64,000 bases of DNA from Paraburkholderia acidisoli (GTDB taxonomy: Bacteria; Pseudomonadota; Gammaproteobacteria; Burkholderiales; Burkholderiaceae). Location: NCBI RefSeq assembly GCF_009789675.1, contig NZ_CP046915.1, positions 744,001 through 808,000 of the forward strand, written 5' to 3'. This document shows, in pieces, positions 34,666 to 43,995 of the stretch; positions within the stretch are counted from its first letter, which is position 1; the number at the start of each line of letters is the position of its first letter. Below the pieces are notes generated by a model that was not told where the DNA came from, made no database searches, and saw nothing but the letters and a program-made list of their open reading frames with translations. Both the position numbers and the translations under genes were made by a program.

Positions 34666-35835
34666 TTATTCCGGCGGCAGATGGTCCTGCTTGAGCGCCA
34701 TCGTCACGAGCCGCTGCGTGATGTTGGGGTCACGCGCCTGGGCAGCCAGCTGCCCGGCGTGATGGTAGATGAGATCGACCTTCTGCTCGCGATCGGGTTC
34801 GGCCTTGATCGCCGCCAGTTCGGGGGTACCCGCGGTCTTGTTGCGAACCCAGTCCGCCAGTTCGGGCGTCACGTGTTTCGGCGGCCCGGACGTGGGTGCG
34901 GCCGCCATGTTCGCACGCATCTTGAGCAGGTGGTCCGGCATGGAAGGGGGAATGTGCGCCACTTCAACGAGGCCGAATTTGGCAATGGCTTCGGGATGAA
35001 TCTTGCGCTCGGATTCGCCGGTGTCGGTGCCTGCGATGTAGTCGCCCTGATGGCCCGGCGCGGAAACGGGCGCTTCCCACGCGTTGTGCGTGTGAACCTT
35101 GCCGGGTTTCAACTCCGCTTTCGCGGGATGAACCACGGCGAACATGACGTTGGTTTTGTCGGCTTGCGCATAACCGTCGGTCGGTTCGCTCGACGTGTAG
35201 AGCCCGGCGCCGTGAAAATTCTTGCCGCCGATACCGCCGCCTTTGCCCTGGTTGGCCTCGGCGGAAAAACCGTGCTGCCGGATGGCGTTGGCGTTCTCTT
35301 GCGTCGTCACGTGATAGCCGAACACCTCGACCTCGCCGTGCTCGGCTCGCAGCGTTTCCTTGATACGGGCTTCCATCTTGCCCACCTGCGCGCCTTGAGG
35401 CACGCCCGTATGCAGGGCAAGGCCGGGCGCGTCGAGCACCTTGCCGCCCAGCGGCTTGACCCCCGCCGCGGCCGAGACCGCACTCGTGGCCGCGACCGGC
35501 GACGTCTGCACGTTGCTCGACGCCATCGCCATCGAATGATGCCATTCGGATTCCGAAGCAGGCGATTTGGCTTCGGCGCGCTCGGGCAGAATCGCGTTGA
35601 AACGGGGGCGCTTGTTCGGCGTGTCGGCGCCGGATTCGTCGACGGGCGAGCCGGTGCGTTTCGTCGACCCGCTGCGCGACGGCGAGGGCGCGCGCATACG
35701 AGCGAGGCCGCCTAGCGCGTGATGCTCGGGCGGCCGCGTGGGCGTACCGGCATTGGGCCGGTTGCCGCCGGCGGGCTCGCCGGTGTGGTGATTGCCGCTC
35801 TCGTGAATCGCGTCGTTCGAGCCTATGCGCACCAT
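34666..35835 (-). CDS. Putative type III secreted effector with PARP-like ADP-ribosyltransferase domain
   Basis: 389 residues. Residues 1-115 are Ser, Pro, Gly and charged, without TM span or Sec signal, like the secretion region of type III effectors; KRPR at 75-78 looks like a nuclear localisation signal. Residues ~165-295 show the order of a PARP-type H-Y-E fold: YHVTTQENANAIRQHGF (His175), FHGAGLYTSSEPTDGYA (Tyr213) and SERKIHPEAIAKFGLVEV (Glu276). The match to PARP1 (WHG, GKGIYFA, NEYIVYD) is my alignment by eye. Residues 300-389 are helical and unassigned. The gene has a perfect PIP/hrp-II box and -10 element (35869-35930). Proposed role: ADP-ribosylation of a host target after HrpB/HrpX-dependent secretion. 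No chaperone or secretion gene is nearby. Confidence 0.7.
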   Translation of the reverse strand: MVRIGSNDAIHESGNHHTGEPAGGNRPNAGTPTRPPEHHALGGLARMRAPSPSRSGSTKRTGSPVDESGADTPNKRPRFNAILPERAEAKSPASESEWHHSMAMASSNVQTSPVAATSAVSAAAGVKPLGGKVLDAPGLALHTGVPQGAQVGKMEARIKETLRAEHGEVEVFGYHVTTQENANAIRQHGFSAEANQGKGGGIGGKNFHGAGLYTSSEPTDGYAQADKTNVMFAVVHPAKAELKPGKVHTHNAWEAPVSAPGHQGDYIAGTDTGESERKIHPEAIAKFGLVEVAHIPPSMPDHLLKMRANMAAAPTSGPPKHVTPELADWVRNKTAGTPELAAIKAEPDREQKVDLIYHHAGQLAAQARDPNITQRLVTMALKQDHLPPE

Positions 35836-35868
35836 GGTTGACGGGTCTCCGAAGATCGTCGATCCGTC

Positions 35869-35930
35869 ATCGTAGCGGCCCCGCGAGCCGTCTTTGCCGC
35901 CGCGTGCGAAGCGGGCTTCAAATGTGCGAA
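35869..35930 (-). promoter_or_regulatory. PIP / hrp-II box promoter of the effector-like gene
   Basis: On the minus strand TTCGC (35930-35926), 15 bases, TTCGC (35910-35906), then 31 bases and TACGAT (35874-35869), which fits the YANNNT -10 rule placed 30-32 bp after a PIP box. The start codon follows 33 bp later. Such promoters are read through AraC-type HrpX (Xanthomonas) or HrpB (Ralstonia) activators. Confidence 0.8.
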
Positions 35931-36251
35931 CACGCTCTGCGCCGGCATTCGCGCTACGCGCTCTTTAAGGGCGCGAATGTCAAAACGAAAGCGTTTATAT
36001 CGTGCCGTAGAACAATTTCCGATAACGGCTTTATCACCGAGAACTGTTGTCGATTGATTAAATTTATTCGTATGAATATTGACCCACCCCAGGTGCCGGA
36101 CTAATCTGGGAATTGCAAACATCTACCAAGCGCCCGGTTCGTCGGCCTTTTTGGGAACGCATCATTGCGGAGTTTGCCGGCGAAGTTGGTTGATGAAGGG
36201 AGCCAGGCGTTTAGCGTAGTCGCTAAGGTTCAGCGATCGAGGCTAACAACC
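35931..36251. other. AT-richer spacer between effector-like gene and flhD
   Basis: About 320 bp without a supported gene. From about 35975 to 36090 the sequence is clearly poorer in GC than its surroundings (for example ATTAAATTTATTCGTATGAA), a sign of foreign origin or a long regulatory region. It must also carry the flhD promoter. Confidence 0.5.
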
Positions 36252-36569
36252 ATGAACACGCTCGACATTCAGGAAAGCATTCGCGAAGTCAATCTGTCTT
36301 ATCTCGTGCTGGCGCAGCGCATGCTGCGCGAAGACCGGGCGATCGGCATGTTCCGGCTCGGTTTATCCGGCGAGGTCGCCGACCTGCTGATGGGCCTGTC
36401 GCTCGCGCAGGTCATCAAGCTCGCGTCGTCGGATCACTTGTTATGCGCGTTCCGCTTCAACGACCAGATGCTGCTCTCGGCGCTCACGCAGCCCGCGAAG
36501 CACGTTGAGGTCGGCTCCGCCCATGCCGCCATTCTCATGGCCGGTCATCCCGTCGAACTTCTCGTCTAA
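36252..36569 (+). CDS. flhD: Flagellar master regulator subunit FlhD
   Basis: 105 residues, the normal length. N-terminus [29 protein letters not shown] is diagnostic, followed by the [25 protein letters not shown] dimer segment. ATG 36252 has GAGG about 9 nt upstream; the frame extension to 36165 was rejected. With FlhC it forms the D4C2 activator of class II flagellar promoters. flhC follows after 12 bp. No other flagellar gene is in the window. Confidence 0.95.
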   Translation: MNTLDIQESIREVNLSYLVLAQRMLREDRAIGMFRLGLSGEVADLLMGLSLAQVIKLASSDHLLCAFRFNDQMLLSALTQPAKHVEVGSAHAAILMAGHPVELLV

Positions 36570-36581
36570 GCCCGTTCCGTC

Positions 36582-37229
36582 ATGAACACAATGACCCGAA
36601 AGAGCGTCACGGAAGACGCTCAGGAAGTCTTTCGCGCCATCGCGCTGATCGAACTCGGCGCGCGCATGCAGGTGCTCGAGAGCGAATTGTCGATTTCGCG
36701 CGACCGCCTCATCCGTTTGTATCGCGAGTTGCGCGGCGTCTCGCCGCCCAAAGGCATGCTGCCGTTTTCCGCCGACTGGTATATGCCGTGGCTGCCGAAC
36801 ATCCATGCCTCGCTGTTCTTCAACACGTATCTGTTCTTGCGAAAGGAGGCGAGCTGCTCGCATCTCGACGCGCTCACGAAAGGCTACAAGCTCTATCTGG
36901 AGCATTGCACGCGCACGGACGCCGAGCCCGTGCTCGACCTGACGCGTGCGTGGACCCTGGTGCGTTTCTTCGAAGCCGAGATGCTGCAACTCACGCCGTG
37001 TTGCCGCTGCACGGGCAAGTTCGTCGCGCACAAGCACGACTTGCAGAAGGGTGTGGTGTGCGGTGCGTGCCAGCCGCCGTCACGCGCGGGCAAGACGCGC
37101 AAGGCCGCGGCGCGCGCGGCGGTGCAGGCCTTTGCCGAAGTCACGCACGAGGAAGTGATCGAGCCGATAATCGACCCGATCGAAGCCGTCGATGCCGTGA
37201 ACGAAGTGGCGGCATTTCAGGCGGCTTGA
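36582..37229 (+). CDS. flhC: Flagellar master regulator subunit FlhC
   Basis: 215 residues, slightly longer than E. coli FlhC (192) because of a Glu/Ala-rich C-terminal extension of ~25 residues. The zinc site is intact: CCRC near residue 138-141 and CGAC near 158-161. ATG 36582 or 36591 are both possible starts. It binds DNA with FlhD. The pair stands apart from motAB, che and fli genes. Confidence 0.95.
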   Translation: MNTMTRKSVTEDAQEVFRAIALIELGARMQVLESELSISRDRLIRLYRELRGVSPPKGMLPFSADWYMPWLPNIHASLFFNTYLFLRKEASCSHLDALTKGYKLYLEHCTRTDAEPVLDLTRAWTLVRFFEAEMLQLTPCCRCTGKFVAHKHDLQKGVVCGACQPPSRAGKTRKAAARAAVQAFAEVTHEEVIEPIIDPIEAVDAVNEVAAFQAA

Positions 37230-37349
37230 CCGGCGCTCTCGAAGCGGCTTCAGGCTCGCGCGCTCACGCCTGGGCCGTGCGAGGCGCTGCGTAACGCGGG
37301 CCTTTTGCAACGTTTTTTTTGCGGTGGCCGCGCCAGGCGCGACACGGCG

Positions 37350-38009
37350 TTAGACGTTGCGCGCGGCCGTGAAACGCGCCTTGATGTGACGCGGCGTTTC
37401 GAGTTCATCGACAATCGCCACGGCGAGATCCGCCACCGCTATGCCGGCGGGCTTGTCGCCATCCATCAGCAGATCCTCGTTGCCAAGCCGATACGTGCCG
37501 GTGCGCTCGCCTTCTTCCAGGAAGGCGGGCGGGCTCACGAACGTCCAGTCCAGCACGGTGTTGCCGCGCAAGTCGGTCAGCGCGTCGCGCGCGGCCTTCG
37601 CGCCGGGGACGATATTCGGCGGCACGTGCGCGATGAAGCCCTCGGTATCCACGAGTTGCACGCCGGGCGCGACGAACAGGCTGCCCGCGCCGCCGATCAC
37701 CACATAGCGCTTCACGCCGCTCGCTTCCACGCCGCGCACGATCGCGTCGTTGCCGCGCAGGAAGTTGTCGAACAGTTCGGGATCGTTCCAGCCGGGATTG
37801 AATGACGACACGACGGCGTCGTGACCTTGCACGGCGCTCGCGATCGACGCTTGCGAATACGCGTCGCCGCTAACCACGGTCAAACCTTCCTGCGGCGCGA
37901 GGCTGCCGCTCTTGCGGGCGATGGCCGTGACCTCGTGCCCGCGCGCGAGCAGTTCGCGCAACACGTGCTTGCCAACGAACCCCGACGCGCCAATCAACGC
38001 AACTTTCAT
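37350..38009 (-). CDS. Atypical SDR, NAD(P)-binding oxidoreductase (YhfK/azoreductase-like)
   Basis: 219 residues from ATG 38009 with AGGAGG 5 nt upstream. N-terminal glycine motif GASGFVGKHVLRELLARGHEV (residues ~6-26) and a central VIGGAGSLFVAPG segment place it with the NAD(P)H-binding atypical SDRs (YwnB/YhfK). It lacks the YxxxK pair of classical SDRs. Divergent from a LysR gene with a small dyad between, so probably induced by a stress compound. Confidence 0.85.
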   Translation of the reverse strand: MKVALIGASGFVGKHVLRELLARGHEVTAIARKSGSLAPQEGLTVVSGDAYSQASIASAVQGHDAVVSSFNPGWNDPELFDNFLRGNDAIVRGVEASGVKRYVVIGGAGSLFVAPGVQLVDTEGFIAHVPPNIVPGAKAARDALTDLRGNTVLDWTFVSPPAFLEEGERTGTYRLGNEDLLMDGDKPAGIAVADLAVAIVDELETPRHIKARFTAARNV

Positions 38010-38065
38010 GAAACCTCCTGGGTGCGTGCTCATGAGGCGGTGCTGCATGGGCACGCGGTGGGTAG

Positions 38066-38077
38066 ATACGGAGGTAT
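38066..38077. promoter_or_regulatory. Small dyad in the SDR/LysR divergent spacer
   Basis: ATAC-GGAG-GTAT, a perfect 4+4 dyad inside TAGATACGGAGGTATGCTA. Candidate LysR operator, 57 bp upstream of the SDR gene. Confidence 0.35.
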
Positions 38078-38144
38078 GCTACCGGCCGGGTCGTCACTTT
38101 AAAATACCGTGAAAGCTACTAACTCTTTTAAGTCCGACTTCAAA

Positions 38145-39143
38145 ATGGGCGATCTGCGCCAGCTGGTGGTGTTCGCGGAAACGGTCGCCAGCGGCTCAAT
38201 GAGCGCCGCCGCTGCGCGGCTCGGCATGACGCCCTCCGCGGTGAGCCAGACCATCAAGGCGCTGGAGCGGCAGGCCGGCGTCACCCTGCTGCATCGCTCG
38301 ACGCGCAAGCTCGCGCTCACCGAAGACGGCAAGCAGTGCTACGCGCATTGCGAGCGGCTGATGTCGTCGTGGAAAGCGGCCAGCGATTCGCTCTCGCAGG
38401 CGCGGGACGCGCCCAGCGGCGAGCTGCGGATTGCCGCGCCGCTCGGTCTCGGGCCGCTGATCGCGCCCGCGCTCTCGCTGGTGTTGTCCACCTGGCCGCA
38501 ACTGCGCTTGCGTCTCATGGTGAGCGACGACATGGTCGATCTGATCGATGCGCGCGTGGATCTCGCCATTCGCATCGGCAAGCTGGCGGACTCCGGCTGG
38601 ACGGCCCAGAAGCTGTGCGAGCTCGACACCATCCTGTGCGCGTCACCGGCTTATCTGGAGCGTCATGGCACGCCCGGTACGCCCCAGGCGTTGAGCGGGC
38701 ATCACTGGATCGCGCTGGAGCGCGAGGTCGAGGCCGCGCGCTCGCTGGATGCCGCGGACGGCGCGGCGCCTGCGATTCCGGTGACGCTCTACACGGAGAG
38801 TCGGGCGGAAAAACGCCCGGAAAAACGCCCGGAAAAGCGTACGGAAAAGCGGGTGAAGCAGACGGTACGCGTGAACGTGCGCGCGATGAGTACGTCGCAA
38901 CCGGCCGTTCAGCAACTTTGCGAGGAAGGCATGGGAATCGCGCGCGTGTCGTATGTCGAGGTGCTGGCGCAACTCAAGAGCCGCAGGCTGGTCCACGTGC
39001 TGCCCAAGTGGGCGTTTGCGCCGCTGCCCGTGACGCTCGTGACGCCGCGCAAGGAAGGCCAGCCCGCCAAGGTGCGGGCGGCGGTGCAGGCGCTACGGGA
39101 TTATTTCCGCGATCTGCCGGTGGTTCGGGCGAGCGGGGAGTGA
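38145..39143 (+). CDS. LysR-family regulator with an internal EKRP repeat insertion
   Basis: 332 residues from ATG 38145 (MGDLRQLVVFAETVASGSMSAAAARLG); a GTG at 38109 would add 12 residues. Winged helix at 1-60; effector domain from ~85. Around residues 222-237 a charged EKRP/EKRT/EKRV tetrapeptide repeat is inserted in the effector domain, encoded by a 12-bp tandem repeat (38807-38854). The insertion is in frame and the C-terminal lobe continues normally. Probably regulates the divergent SDR gene. Confidence 0.9.
   Translation: MGDLRQLVVFAETVASGSMSAAAARLGMTPSAVSQTIKALERQAGVTLLHRSTRKLALTEDGKQCYAHCERLMSSWKAASDSLSQARDAPSGELRIAAPLGLGPLIAPALSLVLSTWPQLRLRLMVSDDMVDLIDARVDLAIRIGKLADSGWTAQKLCELDTILCASPAYLERHGTPGTPQALSGHHWIALEREVEAARSLDAADGAAPAIPVTLYTESRAEKRPEKRPEKRTEKRVKQTVRVNVRAMSTSQPAVQQLCEEGMGIARVSYVEVLAQLKSRRLVHVLPKWAFAPLPVTLVTPRKEGQPAKVRAAVQALRDYFRDLPVVRASGE
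38807..38854 (+). repeat. 12-bp in-frame tandem repeat inside a LysR gene
   Basis: Four units of the type GGAAAAACGCCC; the first two are identical, the last two vary at third positions and the Pro codon. Encodes EKR-P/T/V. Confidence 0.9.
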
Positions 39144-39184
39144 GCAATGCCTTGATGCCGTGCGCTCCCCGCATTTGTGTGGTC

Positions 39185-40552
39185 TTAGCGCCGGCCGGTG
39201 CCCGCCACCGGGTCGCCCACCGACAACCCAAAACCGGTCGACTCCGGCGCGGCATGCGCCGTATCGGCATCGCCCGCGTCGAAGTCGGGGTCGCGATTGA
39301 GGATCGCGCGCGCACGATCGACATCCAGCGCGCCTTCCCAGCGCGCGACCACGATCGTCGCCACGCCATTGCCGATCAGGTTGGTCACGGCGCGCGCTTC
39401 GTTCAGGAAGCGGTCCACGCCTAGCAGCAGCACGAGCCCCGAGACCGGTATCTTGTGCATGGACGCGAGGGTCGCGGCGAGCGCGACGAAGCCCGCGCCC
39501 GCCACGCCGGCCGAGCCCTTCGAGGTCAGCAGCAGCACGCCGAGCACCACGAACTGATCGAGCAGCGTGAGATGAATGTTCATCGCCTGGGCCACGAACA
39601 GGGCGGCCATGGTGAGATAGATCGCCGTGCCGTCCGCATTGAACGTGTAGCCGGTCGGCAGCACCATGCCCACCACCGGACGCGAGCAGCCGAGATGCTC
39701 CATCTTCACGAGCATTTGCGGCAGCACCGCTTCGGTCGACGCCGTACCGAACGTGATCAGGATTTCGTCGCGGATATAGCGCAGATACTTCCACAGCGAG
39801 AAGCCGCACACGCGCATCACGAGACCGAGCCCGACCGCGACGAACAGGATCGACGTCGCGTAAAGGCACAGCATCAACTCGCCGAACGATGCGAGCGTGC
39901 CGAGACCGTACTTCGCGATGGTGAAGGCCATGCCGCCGAACGCGCCAATGGGCGCGACGTACATGACGATGCGCACGATGCCGAACATGCCTTGCAGAAA
40001 CATGTCGAGCATGTCGACGAGCGGCGCGGTGCGCGGGCCGAGCTTGGCGAGCGCGATGGCGAACAGCACGGAGAAGAAGATGATCGGCAGGATCTCGCCG
40101 TTCGCGAACGCGCCCACAATGCTGTTCGGCACGATGCTCATGAGGAAGCCGAGCGTGGTGTGATCGTGCGCGGCGTGGGCGTAGCTGGCGATGGCCGAAC
40201 TGTCGATATGCGCGGGATCGATATTCATGCCGCTGCCGGGCTTGATCGTATCGACCACGACCATGCCGATCAGCAGCGCGACGGTGGATGCCGCCTCGAA
40301 GTAGAGCAGCGCTTTCACGCCCACGCGGCCCGCTTCGTGCAGATCGTTCATGCGCGCAATGCCCACGACAACCGATGCGAAGATGATCGGCGCGAGCGCC
40401 ATGCGAATCAGCTTGATGAAGAGATCGCCCAGCGGTTTGAGGTCGGCGCCTATGTCGGGGTAGAAGTGACCGACGGCAATGCCGGCCACGATGCCGATCA
40501 GTACCTGGACGTAGAGCTTCGAAAGATATTTTCTGAGTTTCGGGGGCCGCAT
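39185..40552 (-). CDS. dctA: C4-dicarboxylate:cation symporter DctA
   Basis: 455 residues, glutamate-symporter (DAACS) fold with eight TM spans and two hairpins. It has KLYVQVLIGIVAGIAVGHFYP at the start, the serine-rich region TFGTASTEAVLPQML (hairpin HP1), GYTFNADGTAIYLTMAALF (TM7 NxDG motif) and LLTSKGSAGVAGAGF (HP2). Imports succinate, malate, fumarate and also tartrate. GGAG precedes ATG 40552. It lies 162 bp downstream of tarD on the same strand, so tartrate uptake is its likely job here. Confidence 0.93.
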   Translation of the reverse strand: MRPPKLRKYLSKLYVQVLIGIVAGIAVGHFYPDIGADLKPLGDLFIKLIRMALAPIIFASVVVGIARMNDLHEAGRVGVKALLYFEAASTVALLIGMVVVDTIKPGSGMNIDPAHIDSSAIASYAHAAHDHTTLGFLMSIVPNSIVGAFANGEILPIIFFSVLFAIALAKLGPRTAPLVDMLDMFLQGMFGIVRIVMYVAPIGAFGGMAFTIAKYGLGTLASFGELMLCLYATSILFVAVGLGLVMRVCGFSLWKYLRYIRDEILITFGTASTEAVLPQMLVKMEHLGCSRPVVGMVLPTGYTFNADGTAIYLTMAALFVAQAMNIHLTLLDQFVVLGVLLLTSKGSAGVAGAGFVALAATLASMHKIPVSGLVLLLGVDRFLNEARAVTNLIGNGVATIVVARWEGALDVDRARAILNRDPDFDAGDADTAHAAPESTGFGLSVGDPVAGTGRR

Positions 40553-40714
40553 GTCTGTCTCCTGAGCATGGCGCCATCCAGATGAGTTCGTGCGACCGCC
40601 AATCGCCGTGCATGCGGCGATTATGTTTCCGGTCGCGGCTGTGTTGCCGTCGTCGCGCCTTGTGCGTGGCGAACGCGGGCGTCGGCCAAAAATGGCCGGC
40701 GCCCGCGAGCGGCC

Positions 40715-41881
40715 TTACGCCGAGAGCTTCTGCATTTCCGCGTAGAGATCGGCCTTGCCCTCGAAGCCGATGCCCGGCAAATCCGGCAGGGTGATGTAGC
40801 CGTTGTCGACCTTCACGCCGTCGGGGAAGCCGCCGTACGGCTGGAACAGATCCGGATAGGACTCGTTGCCGCCGAGGCCGAGGCCCGCCGCGATGTTCAG
40901 CGACATCTGGTGGCCGCCGTGCGGAATGCAGCGGCTCGGCGACCAGCCATGCTGGCGCAGCATCTCGAGCGTGCGCAGATATTCGACGAGACCGTAGCTC
41001 AGCGCGCAATCGAATTGCAGCCAGTCGCGGTCCGGGCGCATGCCGCCGTAACGGATCAGGTTGCGCGCGTCCTGCATCGAGAACAGATCCTCGCCGGTCG
41101 CCATCGGATTGTCGTAATAGTTGCGCAGCGTGGCCTGCAGTTCGTAATCGAGCGGATCGCCCGGTTCCTCGTACCAGAACAGGTCGTATTGCGAGAGCGC
41201 CTTCGCGTACTGGATCGCGGTATCCAGATCGAAGCGGCCATTGGCATCGACCGCGAGTTTCTGGCCGTCGCCGAGCACGCTCAGGATCGAGTCGATACGG
41301 CGCAGATCCTCGTCGAGCGACGCGCCGCCGATCTTCTTCTTCACGACCGTGTAGCCGCGGTCGAGATAGCTGCGCATTTCGTCCTTGAGCTTTTCGTGAT
41401 CCTGGCCCGGGTAGTAATAGCCGCCCGCCGCGTAGACGAAAATCTTGCGGTCGGGCTGGCCGTTGCCGTAGCGGTCGGCGAGCAGCTGGAAGAGCGGCTT
41501 GCCCGCGATCTTCGCCACCGCGTCCCACACGGCCATGTCGATCGTGCCGATGGCGACCGAGCGCTCGCCGTGACCGCCGGGCTTTTCGTTGGTGAACATC
41601 GTCGCCCAGATCTTGTGCGGATCGAGGTTGTCGCCGGCCTCGTCGACGAGCGTGGCGGGGTCGGCTTCGAGCAGGCGCGGAATGAAACGCTCGCGCATGA
41701 GCTTGCCCTGGCCATAACGGCCGTTCGAATTGAAACCGTAGCCGACCACGGGTTTGCCGTCGCGGATCACGTCGGTGATCACGGCGACGAGGCTCAACGT
41801 CATCTTGCTGAAGTCGATATAGGCGTTGCGGATCGGGGAACTGATCGGAACGGTCTTCTCGCGAATCTCAACGATTCTCAT
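40715..41881 (-). CDS. tarD: D(-)-tartrate dehydratase (enolase superfamily)
   Basis: 388 residues, matching Bradyrhizobium TarD almost throughout (start MRIVEIREKTVPISSPIRNAY, GGHGERSVAIGTIDMAVWDAV, end DLPGIGFEGKADLY). The enolase-superfamily barrel shows the Lys base in VVKKKIGGA, metal ligands in AVDANGRFD, WYEEPGD and TGEDLFS, and the acid His in IPHGGHQMS. It converts D-tartrate to oxaloacetate. ATG 41881 follows AGGAGA at 7 nt. Divergent from a LysR gene, followed by dctA: a complete uptake and dehydration module. Confidence 0.92.
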   Translation of the reverse strand: MRIVEIREKTVPISSPIRNAYIDFSKMTLSLVAVITDVIRDGKPVVGYGFNSNGRYGQGKLMRERFIPRLLEADPATLVDEAGDNLDPHKIWATMFTNEKPGGHGERSVAIGTIDMAVWDAVAKIAGKPLFQLLADRYGNGQPDRKIFVYAAGGYYYPGQDHEKLKDEMRSYLDRGYTVVKKKIGGASLDEDLRRIDSILSVLGDGQKLAVDANGRFDLDTAIQYAKALSQYDLFWYEEPGDPLDYELQATLRNYYDNPMATGEDLFSMQDARNLIRYGGMRPDRDWLQFDCALSYGLVEYLRTLEMLRQHGWSPSRCIPHGGHQMSLNIAAGLGLGGNESYPDLFQPYGGFPDGVKVDNGYITLPDLPGIGFEGKADLYAEMQKLSA

Positions 41882-42021
41882 GGTGCGGTCTCCTGGACTG
41901 GCGCGATGGCTGGACGTTTCACAGCGCGGTTGATGGCTGCAATGGCCCGTAGCATAGCCCTGGAAGAACCGCCTATACTTCACCTCGATTCATTTCATTT
42001 TTTACCAAAAGTGAGAACGGT

Positions 42022-42984
42022 ATGAGAACCGATGCCACTTCCGACTTCGAGTTCTTCGTGCAACTGGCGAAGCTCAAGAGCCTTTCCGGCGCGGCGCGGT
42101 CAATGGGCATCACGCCGCCCGCGGCCACCAAACGGCTGGGCATACTCGAAGCGCGTTTCCGTACGCGGCTCGTCAACCGCACCACCCGCAGCGTGAGCCT
42201 GACGCCCGAAGGCGAGACATTCGCGCGCTACGCCTCGCAGATCCTCGAACAGGTGCGCGAAATGGAAGACGCGATCGCGGGCTCGCCCGCCGACCCGCAC
42301 GGGCGCTTGCGCATCAACGCGACGCTCGGTTTCGGGCGCACCACGATCGCGCCGCTGGTATCGGAATTCGCCAAGCGCTATCCGCATGTCGATATCCAGT
42401 TCGTCGTGACGGACCGCCCCGTCGATCTGGTCGAAGGCGCGTTCGACATGGCAATCCGCTTCGGCGAGTTACCGGATCAGCGCTTGCGCGCGCGTCGGCT
42501 GATGAGCAACCGCCGCTTCCTTTGCGCCTCGCCGAAGTACCTGGAGCGGCACGGCATGCCGCGGCGCAAGGAGGATCTGGTCGATCACCGCTGCATCATC
42601 CACACGCAAAACGACGATGCGTTCGGCGTGTGGCGTTTCATGCAGGAAGATCATCTGGAGGCGCTGAAGGTGAACGGCTCGCTCGCGAGCAACGACGGCG
42701 ATATCGTGCTGCGTTGGGCGCTGGATGGCCATGGCATTCTGATTCGCTCGGAATGGGATCTCGCCAAATACATTCAGAGCGGCAGGCTCAGCCTCGTGCT
42801 GCCGGAGGTGGTGCTGCCTTCCGCGGATCTCTTCGTGTATTACCCGGGGCAACGCAACGAATCCATTCGCGCTCGCGCGTTCATCGACTTTCTGGTGAAG
42901 CATTTCGAGGCGCCATTCGTGCCGGTGGATATTGGCAAGCCGGCTGGCGGGCGGAAGCGGGCGGGGCGGGGGAAGGGGGGATGA
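42022..42984 (+). CDS. LysR-family regulator of the D-tartrate module
   Basis: 320 residues. N-terminus FEFFVQLAKLKSLSGAARSMGITPPAATKRLG with Ala-Ala-Thr in the recognition helix, effector domain with DRPVDLVEGAFDMAIRFGELPD. The C-terminus ends in a Gly/Arg/Lys tail. Start ATG 42022, 140 bp from tarD in opposite direction. Control of tarD and dctA is inferred from position. Confidence 0.92.
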   Translation: MRTDATSDFEFFVQLAKLKSLSGAARSMGITPPAATKRLGILEARFRTRLVNRTTRSVSLTPEGETFARYASQILEQVREMEDAIAGSPADPHGRLRINATLGFGRTTIAPLVSEFAKRYPHVDIQFVVTDRPVDLVEGAFDMAIRFGELPDQRLRARRLMSNRRFLCASPKYLERHGMPRRKEDLVDHRCIIHTQNDDAFGVWRFMQEDHLEALKVNGSLASNDGDIVLRWALDGHGILIRSEWDLAKYIQSGRLSLVLPEVVLPSADLFVYYPGQRNESIRARAFIDFLVKHFEAPFVPVDIGKPAGGRKRAGRGKGG

Positions 42985-43002
42985 GTTTCCTCCCCACGCG
43001 CC

Positions 43003-43995
<993 letters not shown>

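Noticed and set aside
37290..37320. Terminator after flhC
   Set aside because: There is a run of eight T at 37313-37320 but no convincing stem immediately before it.
39133..39172. GCGGGGAG/CTCCCCGC hairpin between convergent LysR and dctA genes as a terminator
   Set aside because: The stem is perfect but the loop is 24 nt and no T run follows on either strand.
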